DNA of 64,000 bases from a virus. The notes under the pieces are model-generated. The model ran no database searches. It was given only the letters and a program-made list of their open reading frames with translations, and was not told the origin of the DNA. A program made the position numbers and the translations under genes. This document shows, piece after piece, positions 1 to 9,619 of the stretch (position 1 is its first letter; the number at the start of each line of letters is the position of its first letter). Location of the stretch: IMG/VR virus record IMGVR_UViG_3300036760_000689, positions 46,117 to 110,116 of that record; one strand, written 5' to 3'.

Positions 1-3000
1 AGCATTTTCCTCTCCGGGGACAGGTTCCAGAGGCGGAATCTCTGCCTCGGCAGCCGCAGGCAACACTTCCTCAGGCGGTTCTGCCAACGTCATAGATACC
101 AGTCTTCGTTCCAGCTTCCTGTCGGGGAGTCGCGGTGGGCGACCCGACTCGGAAATTCGCATGACATCCTTGGCCCAGCGTCCCACAGATCTGCCATCGG
201 GCATCCTTATCGTGAGACGTTGCCTACCCTGGAAATCAGCGATATTGGTGATCCTACCGATACCAAGATCGACATCGGCATCTGTGAAGATGTCACTCTC
301 AGTGAAGATATTGTTTTTAGGTTCATTCTTGGCCAGAATGCTCTGTGCTTGTTCTGGTCGAAGGCGGCCGATGATATTGTCGCTATAATCCAATCCGCGC
401 AACTTATCTTCCTGGTCTCGAGTGATCACAAATGCCGCCAAAGGTTGCGGCGTAGGTTCTTGAGCTTTCTCGATTTCTTCGGCTGCAACAGCAAATTTGG
501 CGCGGGTGTCCTTCAACTCATCGGCGATCTTTTCTCCCGGCTTGACCGCGAACGTCGATCCAGTTTGCGTGTCAGTATAAAGGAAGAATACGGTATTGCC
601 TTGTAGATCTTGCTGTGGGCCGTTATAGACGACGCCTTCTGGAAGTTCTTCCATCTCATGAGGCGCTGCCACCTTGCCGATATCCTCGGGTCTAGGCAAT
701 GGTTCTGGCTGAGGAGCCACTGGAATCGGCGGTTTAATTGGTAACTCCGTTGGCGGAATTTCGGTCACTGTCGGAAGCATCCCTAGCGGTGCCTCGGGCG
801 CTGCCGCCGCGACCTCGGGTTCAACTGTTTTGCCGGAAAATTCATTGGCCCTGCGCGCGGCATCTGTCAGATCTTCTGGGGTAATCCCAGCGACAATCTG
901 TTTGCGTTCTTGACCGCTCATATCGGCAAAACCTACGGTCATTTCGGAAGGTGTCATGGCGCGCCCATATTTGGCCTGAAACGCGCGCGCGATTGACGGA
1001 ATGTGGAATCCGGCGATCTGGAGAAATGTTATGAAACCATCTTCACCAGCAGCAGAAAGTCGTGTTGCGAGATTTCCGGGGGTCTCCACCGCTGTAATGC
1101 CAGCCGCCGCCAGACCATAGGATACCGCGCTCTGGAGAGCCGTTCCGATTGAGGTGCGATGCGTTTCGTTCGCGTAATCCTCGATAAACTTCTTGAACTG
1201 TTCATATTCTGGATAACGCGCGCGGGCCATATCACGAATGGTGTCCACAACCGAAAAGCGAAAGGCATTGGGATCCACCATGCCCCTATTAACGGCATCG
1301 CCGACCCACGCACGCGCTACCGCCTGCGCCGCGAGCAAATCCTCTTTTGTGGCCGTAGTAGGATCAAGGAGCGTGCCAGACCATCCCGCCCTGGATGCCG
1401 CCAACAACTCCGCTTGTATCTTGATGGTTTCGGCTTCCTCTTTGTTAGCGACCGTCGCCATCCCGCGAAGTAATTGCGATATCTTTGGATCCGTGATATC
1501 CATTTTGAAGGTTTGGGCAAGATTCCTGATTCCCGGTGCATATTTCAGAACTTCGCCACCGACGCCGAAGGCAACTGCCCTTGCGATAGCATTGGGGACA
1601 CTTTCCCCTCTTCCGAGCGCCGTAATAGTTCCGGCTGTAGCCAAAGCCAAACTATTCTCTGCCCCGGCGATTCCTCGAACGGCCCAGGATAATTTGTTGG
1701 GATTTTCCAGTCCCCATAGGAGTGTCTTTTCGAAGTTGGGATTTTTTAGGGCCTGTTGGGCCAAAACCTTGACGGCTAACTTTGCCGATGTCTGATCAAC
1801 TTCCTTAATGGCTTTCACGGCTTCGATGGCTTTCTTGGCCGCTGGCAATACACGGAGCCGTTCAAGCCAATTGGCCACAACAGGAATCTGCCCGATCTTG
1901 CCGGATATCCCGATCATTTCGGCCATGGTACCGCCGCCAAGAAATGCCATACTGCCAAGGAATCCTGGAACGCCAGCAACCATTCGTACCAGTTCCTCGC
2001 CCTTATATTCTTCGGGTTGGAATTTGCCGATGTTGTAAGCCCAAGCATTGCCAAAACTTTCGATCGCAGAGACGTAGATTTTTTCCGCCAGGGAAGGTTG
2101 GCCATAACCTTCGGGGACCTCCCCATAGCGCATCGCCGCCGCTTGCTCTGGGGGTAACGCGCTGATGAAGGGGCCTTTGGCAGTCTTCATCCGATCCATC
2201 ATGGCGCGAAGGTCTTTATCTACAGGAGCGCCAGCAACTTTGATAGCGCCGATCTCTTGACCCAGGGTAATCAGATCACCCAGAGCCTTTATCTTCGGGC
2301 CGGCCTCACCAATGACCGATCTGATTTTGGTGACTCTCGAGTTATATTCGTTCACATCCTCTCTGTTGGTTGTATCAGGTCCACCCGGCCACCTATCTTT
2401 GATTTCGGCGGAGAGAAGATCGATATCCTGTCTATGGACTCCAATTTCCCTTGAGAGTCGGTCGATATCTCCGCCGACTTCCCTTTGTTCGGGCGGTTTC
2501 CCAACCTTTGTACTCGGCACTGGCATGGGTGGCTGTTTATTCAGCCAATCCTGAAATGATTCCCGTTTCTCGAACTGAGGGACCGCAGGATATTTTAGCC
2601 GTTCGGAAATCTCAGGAGGCGGAGCAAGTGGGGCTGAAACAGCAGGTGCGACTTGGGGAGTTGGTTCAGGAGGCGGAGCGAATGTGGCTGGAATGCCTGG
2701 ACCAGAAGGAACAACGGCACGCATTCTCTGAGTCGGGGAAACAAATGCTCCTGTAATCAGGTCTTCCGTCTGTCTGACTTTCTGCTTTGTCCAGTTCAAC
2801 AGGTCATCTAACCACCAAGTTTCCTTCGTCTCAGGTGTGTTCTTGAAATAGTCGTTCCACGTCCCCTTATCGACATTCAGTTCATTATCCTGGCCTTCTT
2901 TGGGGGCATTGGCGAACTCTGGCGACACCTTGTTCAGAATATATCTGCGGGTTTCCATGTCTAACTGATGGAACCAATCCTGAGTTAGCACATCCTTGGG

Positions 3001-3150
3001 TTTGATCGAGGCCCAATCTGGTTGAGACACCTTGGCCTTTGGAGGCGCGACTGGCGTCTTCGGAGGGACAGGTGGTTTCGGTTCTTGATCCTGCGATCCT
3101 TCATTATCAGGAGGAAGAGGCAGAGGTTGGTCGAACAGATTTGCGGCCAT
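1..3150 (-). CDS. Large virion/ejection-type protein, C-terminus beyond left edge
   Basis: The frame stays open for 1050 codons from an ATG at 3150 to the window edge, so the gene is partial at its 3' end. The N-terminus (residues ~1-40 and ~150-210) is rich in Pro. Gly/Ala-rich hydrophobic stretches lie at about residues 385-410 and 490-530, and a second acidic Pro-rich linker lies near 740-800. It follows the 532-residue protein by 7 bp and is last in the tail/ejection block. This is the position of the very large internal virion proteins (gp15/gp16 type) in T7-like phages. That role is inferred from order and size; I recognise no enzymatic motif in the visible part. Confidence 0.8.
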   Translation of the reverse strand, partial: MAANLFDQPLPLPPDNEGSQDQEPKPPVPPKTPVAPPKAKVSQPDWASIKPKDVLTQDWFHQLDMETRRYILNKVSPEFANAPKEGQDNELNVDKGTWNDYFKNTPETKETWWLDDLLNWTKQKVRQTEDLITGAFVSPTQRMRAVVPSGPGIPATFAPPPEPTPQVAPAVSAPLAPPPEISERLKYPAVPQFEKRESFQDWLNKQPPMPVPSTKVGKPPEQREVGGDIDRLSREIGVHRQDIDLLSAEIKDRWPGGPDTTNREDVNEYNSRVTKIRSVIGEAGPKIKALGDLITLGQEIGAIKVAGAPVDKDLRAMMDRMKTAKGPFISALPPEQAAAMRYGEVPEGYGQPSLAEKIYVSAIESFGNAWAYNIGKFQPEEYKGEELVRMVAGVPGFLGSMAFLGGGTMAEMIGISGKIGQIPVVANWLERLRVLPAAKKAIEAVKAIKEVDQTSAKLAVKVLAQQALKNPNFEKTLLWGLENPNKLSWAVRGIAGAENSLALATAGTITALGRGESVPNAIARAVAFGVGGEVLKYAPGIRNLAQTFKMDITDPKISQLLRGMATVANKEEAETIKIQAELLAASRAGWSGTLLDPTTATKEDLLAAQAVARAWVGDAVNRGMVDPNAFRFSVVDTIRDMARARYPEYEQFKKFIEDYANETHRTSIGTALQSAVSYGLAAAGITAVETPGNLATRLSAAGEDGFITFLQIAGFHIPSIARAFQAKYGRAMTPSEMTVGFADMSGQERKQIVAGITPEDLTDAARRANEFSGKTVEPEVAAAAPEAPLGMLPTVTEIPPTELPIKPPIPVAPQPEPLPRPEDIGKVAAPHEMEELPEGVVYNGPQQDLQGNTVFFLYTDTQTGSTFAVKPGEKIADELKDTRAKFAVAAEEIEKAQEPTPQPLAAFVITRDQEDKLRGLDYSDNIIGRLRPEQAQSILAKNEPKNNIFTESDIFTDADVDLGIGRITNIADFQGRQRLTIRMPDGRSVGRWAKDVMRISESGRPPRLPDRKLERRLVSMTLAEPPEEVLPAAAEAEIPPLEPVPGEENA

Positions 3151-3157
3151 TGATTCC

Positions 3158-4756
3158 TCAACGTTTAATATACTGCGGCTCAGGACCGGGTGCCGGTATC
3201 CCTCCTCGTCCTGCCGCCTGGGGCAGATTGGTTTTAATAGCGTCGATCGCTTTTTCCTCAGAAGTTATCTCTGGGGATCCAGCCCTACGGATCGCCTGAA
3301 CAGTTTCCCATGAAACTCCTACGTAATCCTCAACATAGCGCATCATCCATGAGTTGACTTCTCTCGCATTCCTAGTCTTGGTTATACCATCTTGATCAAG
3401 TTGCACCGGAACCATCTGCATCGCAAAGGTCTGCGCCGCCTGCATGATTTTGGCCGCATCCTGTTTTGTCAGTTTTCCGCTTTGGGCCGCAGTCTTCAAA
3501 TCCATGGCCTGCTGCCTCGATTCGGAGAGCAATCGAGCATTCGTAACTTCTTGCTGCCTGAGCATCCTGCTGGCCGTCAGATCATCGACATAACTCTTAT
3601 CGGCGACAACTCGGGCTTGGTCATAATTCTCGATCTTTTTACCATTGATTGTCTGACCGATAAGCGCGATCGCCTGTTGCTCATAGGTAGTCGGTTCGAT
3701 CTCATCCCTCGTTCCAATCTCGGCACCCGTTTCGGTATCATAAGCCGCTTTATAGCGTAATCCAGTCCTTGGATCTCGGCCAGTAATGTTGATGAGTTTG
3801 CCAGGTCTGTCCTGAATCGGTTTCCCATAGCGAAGGAACGAATAGATTTCGTTGTAATAGTTCCTGTCCTTAGTTTTAGTTTCCTGGGCATCTGGAGTCG
3901 CAGCCCAATCTTCGGCCCGCTTCTTGTACCACTCCTCATTAGCGGTCTGATCCGCTTGTTTTTGCGCGGATTCGGCCTTGATTCTCGCCTCCTGAATTTG
4001 GATTGTGCTCCCAGTCTGCTTGGCAGTATCGTAATCGGTCATGGCGCGATGCAAAGCAAACTGTGCTCGTTGGTTGGGACTCAGACCTGTCAGATCAGGT
4101 TGGGCCTGAGGAGCAACGCCAGGGATTCCAACAGGTGCCGCAGCAGCAGCACGGAACTGAAAACGAGATACAGGAAATGCCCCCGGAGCTTGGGGTTGCG
4201 CCTGTGGAGTCATAAACTGCCCCCCCTGAACCGTCGTTGGGCTAATCGGGATCGTTGGCGGCGGAGGTTGAGCAGGAGGCGGGGTCACGAATCTTCCACC
4301 CTCCACAGTTGTCGGAGGTAAGGCCGCTGCAGGATATGTACCGGCGATTCCCATCAGGGAACCTTGAGGCGCAGTCTGAATTGCTCCAGTTGGGGGAGCG
4401 GCCATCCCCTCTTGAGGTCTTTGACCTGGGGTCCCTGTCGCAACAGCCATGTCCGCCGCCTGCGTCATTGATTTATCCTGCGTCCCTTTTCCGCCCGGAC
4501 TGATCAGTTTGCTCACAAGGTTCCATAGGCCAGTCTTCTGCGTTCGAATCTTTTCGGCCTGATTCATCAAATCGACCGCGCGTTCATGAAACATTTGCTG
4601 AAAGTGGGGATCCGTCTCATTGCCGGCCTGAGTGGAAAATTTGATCGACATGTCCTGCAATTGGCGCACTTGTTCGATCTTCTGTTGATGGGCTTGATTC
4701 GATGCCTGGACATAGCCCTTGAGAAATTCCCCAAAGATTCCTGCCGCCTGATACAT
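3158..4756 (-). CDS. Internal virion-like structural protein, 532 aa
   Basis: The N-terminal ~100 residues are Gln/Ala/Lys-rich and probably helical. A Pro-rich middle (~130-200) contains a near-duplicated unit, TTVEGGRFVTPP followed by TTVQGGQFMTPQ. The remaining ~300 residues are charged and helical. No catalytic motif is visible. It sits between the 177- and 121-residue proteins (with an HNH gene inserted) and the giant leftmost gene, as DNA-ejection proteins do in podoviruses. The low-complexity Pro linker fits a flexible virion protein. The function is inferred from context. Confidence 0.75.
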   Translation of the reverse strand: MYQAAGIFGEFLKGYVQASNQAHQQKIEQVRQLQDMSIKFSTQAGNETDPHFQQMFHERAVDLMNQAEKIRTQKTGLWNLVSKLISPGGKGTQDKSMTQAADMAVATGTPGQRPQEGMAAPPTGAIQTAPQGSLMGIAGTYPAAALPPTTVEGGRFVTPPPAQPPPPTIPISPTTVQGGQFMTPQAQPQAPGAFPVSRFQFRAAAAAPVGIPGVAPQAQPDLTGLSPNQRAQFALHRAMTDYDTAKQTGSTIQIQEARIKAESAQKQADQTANEEWYKKRAEDWAATPDAQETKTKDRNYYNEIYSFLRYGKPIQDRPGKLINITGRDPRTGLRYKAAYDTETGAEIGTRDEIEPTTYEQQAIALIGQTINGKKIENYDQARVVADKSYVDDLTASRMLRQQEVTNARLLSESRQQAMDLKTAAQSGKLTKQDAAKIMQAAQTFAMQMVPVQLDQDGITKTRNAREVNSWMMRYVEDYVGVSWETVQAIRRAGSPEITSEEKAIDAIKTNLPQAAGRGGIPAPGPEPQYIKR

Positions 4757-4772
4757 GATTCCTCCTAACGAT

Positions 4773-5351
4773 CTAGTCGATGCGTTTGGGGTGTTCCTTC
4801 ATCTCGAATCGTTTAATCCAATTGCAGTTGGCACAAAGCAATTGATATTTGTTCGGTACACCGCTGAGAACATCCCGGCATATCGGCCAAACGCCCCATC
4901 CGAGTTTCTTTTTCTCGGCTACACCGCCGCCGTTTATGTGATCTATTTGCAGTACCCGCTTATCCTCTATTCCGCACTTGGCGCACCGATTACCCAAAAA
5001 CTTCAGGGCGGCATCCCTTAGTTGATCTGACACCCTTCTGTGGTTAGCACGTTTCCGAGATTTAAACTCTTCACTGTAATAGGAATTATTGCATTTCTTG
5101 CATGCTGGACTTAATCCATCGCTCGCGGACCTCCTACCAAAAAATTCATGTTTTGGCTTACATTCATGGCATCGACAGCAGGTTTTGCTTCCGGTCCTGT
5201 CAATGATCGAGTTCCGAATCGTATTCTCCTCTAATATCTTGGAGGTCCTATATTTGCGGCATTCCGTGCAAACATTTCTCAACTTCCCAGTATCGCTTCT
5301 AGTCGCAAATTCGTCGCTGGATTTATCTTGTTTACACTTTTTGCAAACCAT
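4773..5351 (-). CDS. HNH homing-type endonuclease with N-terminal zinc knuckles
   Basis: The N-terminus has Cys pairs (CKKC, CTEC, CCRC, CHEC), typical of DNA-binding zinc knuckles on phage HNH proteins. The nuclease core follows: a CAKC pair, LQIDHINGGG carrying the catalytic Asp-His, then LLCANCNWIK with the final Asn and Cys pair. I chose the ATG at 5351, just after GGTGATGTG. The ORF opens further upstream but would then overlap the 121-residue gene. It is a free-standing mobile endonuclease wedged between two virion genes. The 192-aa length is normal for such elements. Confidence 0.88.
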   Translation of the reverse strand: MVCKKCKQDKSSDEFATRSDTGKLRNVCTECRKYRTSKILEENTIRNSIIDRTGSKTCCRCHECKPKHEFFGRRSASDGLSPACKKCNNSYYSEEFKSRKRANHRRVSDQLRDAALKFLGNRCAKCGIEDKRVLQIDHINGGGVAEKKKLGWGVWPICRDVLSGVPNKYQLLCANCNWIKRFEMKEHPKRID

Positions 5352-5355
5352 CACA

Positions 5356-5721
5356 TCACCTGTTTCGCATGCGCCTGCTTCCATTCCGTGAGGACTTCCT
5401 GACTTTATCCAATTTGCGGAGTATCTCTGCCGGAATTATTATTTCGTTTTTATGCAGCATATAGATCCCAGTCTTCTTGATCCTTCCGCCCTTACGAAAG
5501 CTGGCAAAAGCGCCGAATTCGCCAGCGTTGGGAACTCCGCCGACATTTTCCGTGTCAGTCGATGGGCCACCACGATTTGCGAGTCTTTGCGTTTCGGCCT
5601 TCTGAGTGACCTGCCGAATGGATTCCTTGAGTGTCCTCTGTTTTTGCGCCTGTTTCGCCGGGAAATATATCGAAGAAAATCCCTTCATCAGATTCCCAAA
5701 CGCGTTAGTCGTTGCCATCAT
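5356..5721 (-). CDS. Small basic virion-associated protein, 121 aa
   Basis: The N-terminus is Met/Ala/Lys-rich. The C-terminal half carries IKKTGIYMLHKNEIIIP and ends in a very basic Arg/Ser tail. The KTG-x(4)-LHK-x-E core recurs in the 125-aa protein at 38104-38481, so both belong to one motif family, probably binding DNA or another virion component. Its start overlaps the stop of the 177-aa gene by 4 bp (ATGA). The exact function is unknown. Confidence 0.7.
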   Translation of the reverse strand: MMATTNAFGNLMKGFSSIYFPAKQAQKQRTLKESIRQVTQKAETQRLANRGGPSTDTENVGGVPNAGEFGAFASFRKGGRIKKTGIYMLHKNEIIIPAEILRKLDKVRKSSRNGSRRMRNR

Positions 5722-6251
5722 TTACCCTTCATCGCCATGAATCCACCAGCCATGGATCCGAGACCGCCTGCCAAACTACCCCATGCCCCAGCTTGCGATG
5801 CCGATAACTGAGCATATGCCTGACCCGCTTGCCCATATCCGCCTTGCGCCTGTCCATAGGCTCCGATGCCGGCCTGCGTGCCGCCGCTTCCCATTGCAGC
5901 AAGACGCGCCAAAGCTTCGGATACTCCCCCAGAATAGATACCAGTCTTCGTTCCAGCTTCCTGAAGGTTGATATCCCTCATGGTCACATCCCTCAACCCA
6001 CCAGGTGCCATCTCCTGAGCTTGTTTCCGCTGGAGATAGTACTGTTGAGTTGCGGCGTTGATGGAAGGAGCCATGGAACGTTGGAGATCCGCACCTTTGC
6101 CCGTTGCCATGGCCATATAAGCATCCTGGGCTGTTTGGCGAGCTGGGGCAGCTTCCTGTTCCAAACCTTTACCAAGAGTAAAGGTCTGCTGAGCGATATC
6201 CATCATCTGTTTAGTGGCGACATCGGCCTGTTTTGCGGCTCCCTTGCCCAT
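5718..6251 (-). CDS. Internal virion-like protein (Ala/Gly/Gln-rich), 177 aa
   Basis: A helical Ala/Gln/Met-rich N-terminal part is followed by a Gly/Ala/Gln/Tyr-rich low-complexity C-terminal third (about residues 115-177). Length, composition and place fit the small internal virion protein (gp14 type) of podoviruses, which forms part of the DNA-ejection channel. There is no signal peptide or catalytic motif. It overlaps the next gene by 4 bp. The assignment comes from position and composition. Confidence 0.7.
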   Translation of the reverse strand: MGKGAAKQADVATKQMMDIAQQTFTLGKGLEQEAAPARQTAQDAYMAMATGKGADLQRSMAPSINAATQQYYLQRKQAQEMAPGGLRDVTMRDINLQEAGTKTGIYSGGVSEALARLAAMGSGGTQAGIGAYGQAQGGYGQAGQAYAQLSASQAGAWGSLAGGLGSMAGGFMAMKGK

Positions 6252-6267
6252 CGTAACTCCTTTGCCG

Positions 6268-6891
6268 TCAATAGTTTACGGCCACTCCTCGATAGTCAGT
6301 TGCAGATTGATGTTTCCTGGCGTTACACGATTGACACAATGGCTGGATGTTGGAAATATCACTTAATCCGCCCCGGATAACGGGAATTATATGATCGATC
6401 ACAAGTTTGATTTCAGGTTCGCATCGTTTACAGCATAAGCACATATGTTGATATTTGCTTTTCAATGCTTCCCACTCTTCTAAGGTGAAGGATCCGCGTG
6501 CCGTTGTCTTGCACGCCCTACGATTCGCCTCATACACGGCAAGTTTGCTCTTATTGTTTTGCTTCCATACCTTGATTGAGGCATACGCTTTGTCCAGATT
6601 TTCGCGCTGCCATTTTGCGTTGGCTTCCCTTTTCTGTTCTCGGTGTCTTTCCCTATATTTTCTTTTCTGCTCCCTGTACTTTTGGGGATTGTCCTTCCGC
6701 CATTGCCTTGCCAATTCGTTCAAGTGCGCTCTGTGTTCCTTGCTGTATTTCTTGACCTTAGCTGATAACTCCGCGATGTGATTCAGACGATAGTTTTTGA
6801 ATTCCGCCCCACCGCAAGTTCTGCATGTATTCCTGTACCTTCTAAACTGATCATCCGGTAGAGTCTGCAGGCATCCGTGGCATTGCTTCAT
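6268..6891 (-). CDS. HNH homing-type endonuclease, 207 aa
   Basis: It starts with an N-terminal zinc knuckle (CHGC and CRTC). A long Lys/Arg/Glu-rich helical linker spans about residues 35-125. The HNH core has CLCC, then [13 protein letters not shown] with the Asp-His pair, then [13 protein letters not shown] with Asn and the second Cys pair. It lies between the acetyltransferase-like gene and the 177-aa virion gene and is typical of self-splicing-independent homing genes that land at gene borders. It is intact by motif. Confidence 0.9.
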   Translation of the reverse strand: MKQCHGCLQTLPDDQFRRYRNTCRTCGGAEFKNYRLNHIAELSAKVKKYSKEHRAHLNELARQWRKDNPQKYREQKRKYRERHREQKREANAKWQRENLDKAYASIKVWKQNNKSKLAVYEANRRACKTTARGSFTLEEWEALKSKYQHMCLCCKRCEPEIKLVIDHIIPVIRGGLSDISNIQPLCQSCNARKHQSATDYRGVAVNY

Positions 6892-6897
6892 CGCAAT

Positions 6898-7488
6898 CTA
6901 TTGTCCTCTGAGTTGGCGGTGTTCCTCTTTCGTCATCATCACGATCGTCGAATTGCTGACGATCCCATGGATTGTGGTGTATTTGGGAATCGTCGCAACA
7001 TGCGTGAATCCAATCCTTTTGACGAATAACTTGGCCGCGATATTTTCTTCTGGGGTTTCCCCGATTATCAGATCAACATTGAGCCGATTAAACCAATAAT
7101 CCAAGACGATCTCGGAGAACTGATCGGTATAAGATGGTTTCTGATAATCTTTGAAAAATACAAAAGATCCGAGCGCCCGTGTCCAATCGCCTTTGCAAGT
7201 CGTAATATCGGCAAGCCAAGCCATACCAGCGATTTCCACGATTTCATCACCATTGACGATCGAAAAGATAGCCAGTAGAGTCTTACCGGAATTGAAAAAG
7301 ACGAGGTAATCAAACAAGCTCATATCAGGATTTTCATGGAATACCGTGTCCCATAAGTCCTCTGAATGGAGCTTTTTATAAAGCATGATGAGCGTTTCGA
7401 CCGTGAACACACCTGTCCTTGGATCGTAAGGCAACGCTGCCAAGTTTCCTCTGACAAACTCAAAATCCTTAACGGCTGTAGTTTCCAT
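6898..7488 (-). CDS. GNAT-fold / T7 gp13-like protein
   Basis: 196 residues from an ATG preceded by GGAAGGATTCT. It shows the GNAT order: strand-rich centre, then LIIGETPEENIAAKLFVKRIGFTHV near residues 145-170, which matches the 'GF' end of acetyltransferase motif B. Podoviruses encode a gp13/DUF2833 family with this fold between tail and internal virion genes, and this gene has that position. Whether it is catalytic or structural is not evident: the acetyl-CoA-binding Q/R-x-x-G-x-G/A loop is not obvious. Confidence 0.65.
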   Translation of the reverse strand: METTAVKDFEFVRGNLAALPYDPRTGVFTVETLIMLYKKLHSEDLWDTVFHENPDMSLFDYLVFFNSGKTLLAIFSIVNGDEIVEIAGMAWLADITTCKGDWTRALGSFVFFKDYQKPSYTDQFSEIVLDYWFNRLNVDLIIGETPEENIAAKLFVKRIGFTHVATIPKYTTIHGIVSNSTIVMMTKEEHRQLRGQ

Positions 7489-7530
7489 AGAATCCTTCCA
7501 TCCCGACTTTATCACAGCTTCGTCAATCCC

Positions 7531-7908
7531 CTATCCGATATAAGCCCCCATATCACCAGCAAAGACTGGTATCCGAGCATTCGTGAATTTATCAATCGTA
7601 TAAAAAACCACCATGGTATTTGCGCCGCCTTCCCAAAACTGAAGAACGGTATCGGGGGCGGATGGCAGATTGACCTCCATCAGAACTCGGGGAGTATCCT
7701 CCCGATGATAGAAAATCGGTTTTGGAATCGCTGTCTGGGGATGTATCGCCTGAGATTCATAGTATTGAAAATCGGCAGTATTTGCCAGCGACCAGCAATC
7801 CGATAACACAGTATCTGGGGTAGACGGAAGATTGACATTTGCCTGCCATAGATGCAGGCCAAGATTTATCTGCTGAAGAAACCATTGAATGCTACGAACA
7901 ACCATCAT
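7531..7908 (-). CDS. Unknown tail-region protein, 125 aa
   Basis: It is not recognised. An internal repeat, VNLPSTPDTVL (~25-35) and VNLPSAPDTVL (~80-90), each followed by a short aromatic strand, suggests a two-unit beta protein. It overlaps the next gene's end by 4 bp and belongs to the fibre/receptor-type block. A role in the tail is inferred from context. Confidence 0.6.
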   Translation of the reverse strand: MMVVRSIQWFLQQINLGLHLWQANVNLPSTPDTVLSDCWSLANTADFQYYESQAIHPQTAIPKPIFYHREDTPRVLMEVNLPSAPDTVLQFWEGGANTMVVFYTIDKFTNARIPVFAGDMGAYIG

Positions 7909-8786
7909 CCCACCCTATAAGCAATCTTATGGTATAGGTAGCCTCCCGCTACTGGACAAGCAACCTGGAAGATTCCAGTCGTGCCTAAGTCGATGGGGAT
8001 TGTCACTCGGGATCGGTTGGGAAATATCTGTCCATAATAATTAGGATAGGGTGCATAGATATGCTGATATCCTCGACCGGCCCAAGTTCTGGTGTTTGCG
8101 CCTGTCGCGGTACACCAATATTCAACTGGCACAAAACGGCAATAGCCACCCGGGGTGGATTGACCGTCGCATGAAGAACCTAAACCCTGAGGTCCACCAC
8201 ATCGTGAGGTGTTTACAGGCGTGACATTATCTATCATCCAAGCGGAGGCGGAATCATTGTATGACAAAGAATCCGCAGTGGTTCTTGACCCTTGGCCATA
8301 AACATAATGCGTGTTTTGCGTCTGGGCTTCGGGAGTAAAATCGGTGATGCCCGCCTTGAAGAATTCGGGCAACTGAGTACCAAAGTAGAACTCGATGCAA
8401 AAATGATACTGGCCAGAAAATACCCAGACATCCCAAGCCGCGCCTGCTGGCGCATTTACTCTTACATTCCAAGCGGGGGTGGTTCCTGTCACGGGACTCG
8501 CGTTTTGATCTGTGAGCGCCATCGACATTTTGAGGTCGCTCGATCCAGCAATATCCGTGAACACCATTTTAAAAAATCGTCCATCCGCATCGTGCGGCGA
8601 TTCAGCCGTAACCGTGGGAGGAGTGCCATCTCTATTATCCGTCAGAGTCCAGGCAGGAGTCTGACCGCTCAAGGCATTATAGATGACGGACAGCCCATGC
8701 GTGTCGCCAGCCGTGCCAAGCATATCAACTACGGCGGCGGCGTGATAGACATGATAACTAGAATTCAAAAACATCGGTACAGCCAT
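7905..8786 (-). CDS. Tail-region structural protein, paralogue of next gene
   Basis: 293 residues from the ATG at 8786, which has GGAGAAAG upstream and lies 2 bp past the previous stop. The protein is rich in Gly, Asn, Thr, Tyr and Trp. Its C-terminal strand motif TIPIDLGTTGIFQV corresponds to TVPIDTGVTGVFRV in the 276-aa neighbour, and both begin with a similar short N-terminus, so they look like diverged duplicates. It is probably a virion surface or fibre component. Confidence 0.65.
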   Translation of the reverse strand: MAVPMFLNSSYHVYHAAAVVDMLGTAGDTHGLSVIYNALSGQTPAWTLTDNRDGTPPTVTAESPHDADGRFFKMVFTDIAGSSDLKMSMALTDQNASPVTGTTPAWNVRVNAPAGAAWDVWVFSGQYHFCIEFYFGTQLPEFFKAGITDFTPEAQTQNTHYVYGQGSRTTADSLSYNDSASAWMIDNVTPVNTSRCGGPQGLGSSCDGQSTPGGYCRFVPVEYWCTATGANTRTWAGRGYQHIYAPYPNYYGQIFPNRSRVTIPIDLGTTGIFQVACPVAGGYLYHKIAYRVG

Positions 8787-8788
8787 GA

Positions 8789-9619
8789 CTAACTCTTTCT
8801 CCAACACATTTTTCTAATATCCTGGAGGGGTGGGCCAGTTACTCTAAACACTCCAGTTACGCCGGTGTCAATCGGGACGGTAAGTTCGGCATTAAACGCT
8901 TGGAGGCTATCCACCCATAAGACGTTTGGCAACTTGCCAAACACGAGATCATAATTCTGAAACGTGATCGGAATGAACAACAACGCACCGCTCTGGGTTG
9001 TTAAAGAGCTAGGGGTTGTAAAGGGATATCCTACGCAATACCAAGCGTACGAAGGAGTTATATTGTAAGCAAGGCTGCCATATACTTTATTCATCCAATG
9101 GGCTTCATTACTATAATCATATGATGAATGAACATTGGCATTGGTATATGGACCTCCAGCGCATAACCAGACTGGGGGATTGGTAATTTCTGGGTAGGGA
9201 TCCACCTCACAGCACCACCATGTTTGCGGAACCGCCTGTTGGGCATTGATACACACATAGGGTCTGTTTTTGCCGCAATAAGTGCTTACGTCGGAGCCGC
9301 CACCTGCAACGTTGAGGTTTTGGCTGGTTTCATTGTTGATCTGAAGACCATATCCATCCTTGGCGACGATATTTAATTGAGTGGCGGCGGCCCTAGTGAA
9401 TTGGACTGTGAAATAATGCGTTGCCCCGTAATCCCCAACTGGAGACTTGTAGGTCGTGGGCGTCTGCGTCTTACCCCCCACAGTGCAGGTCCAACCGAGG
9501 GTTGTCACAAGATCATCATATAGATCGTCAATGATATCTTGGACGTCGGTTATGCCGGCATGGAGCCTATAGGTGTAATCGATGTTGAGCGTTCCAGCCA
9601 GAAAACTTGGGATGGCCAT
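8789..9619 (-). CDS. Tail-region structural protein, 276 aa
   Basis: The N-terminus has a helical IQDIIDDLYDDL-like segment, then a beta-rich Tyr/Asn/Thr body with several Cys and Trp, closing with TVPIDTGVTGVFRV. This closing motif is shared with the 293-aa neighbour. Its start codon overlaps the stop of a 40-codon NUMOD3 ORF (TAATG). The gene is a probable fibre or receptor-binding component, by context only. Confidence 0.65.
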   Translation of the reverse strand: MAIPSFLAGTLNIDYTYRLHAGITDVQDIIDDLYDDLVTTLGWTCTVGGKTQTPTTYKSPVGDYGATHYFTVQFTRAAATQLNIVAKDGYGLQINNETSQNLNVAGGGSDVSTYCGKNRPYVCINAQQAVPQTWWCCEVDPYPEITNPPVWLCAGGPYTNANVHSSYDYSNEAHWMNKVYGSLAYNITPSYAWYCVGYPFTTPSSLTTQSGALLFIPITFQNYDLVFGKLPNVLWVDSLQAFNAELTVPIDTGVTGVFRVTGPPLQDIRKMCWRKS

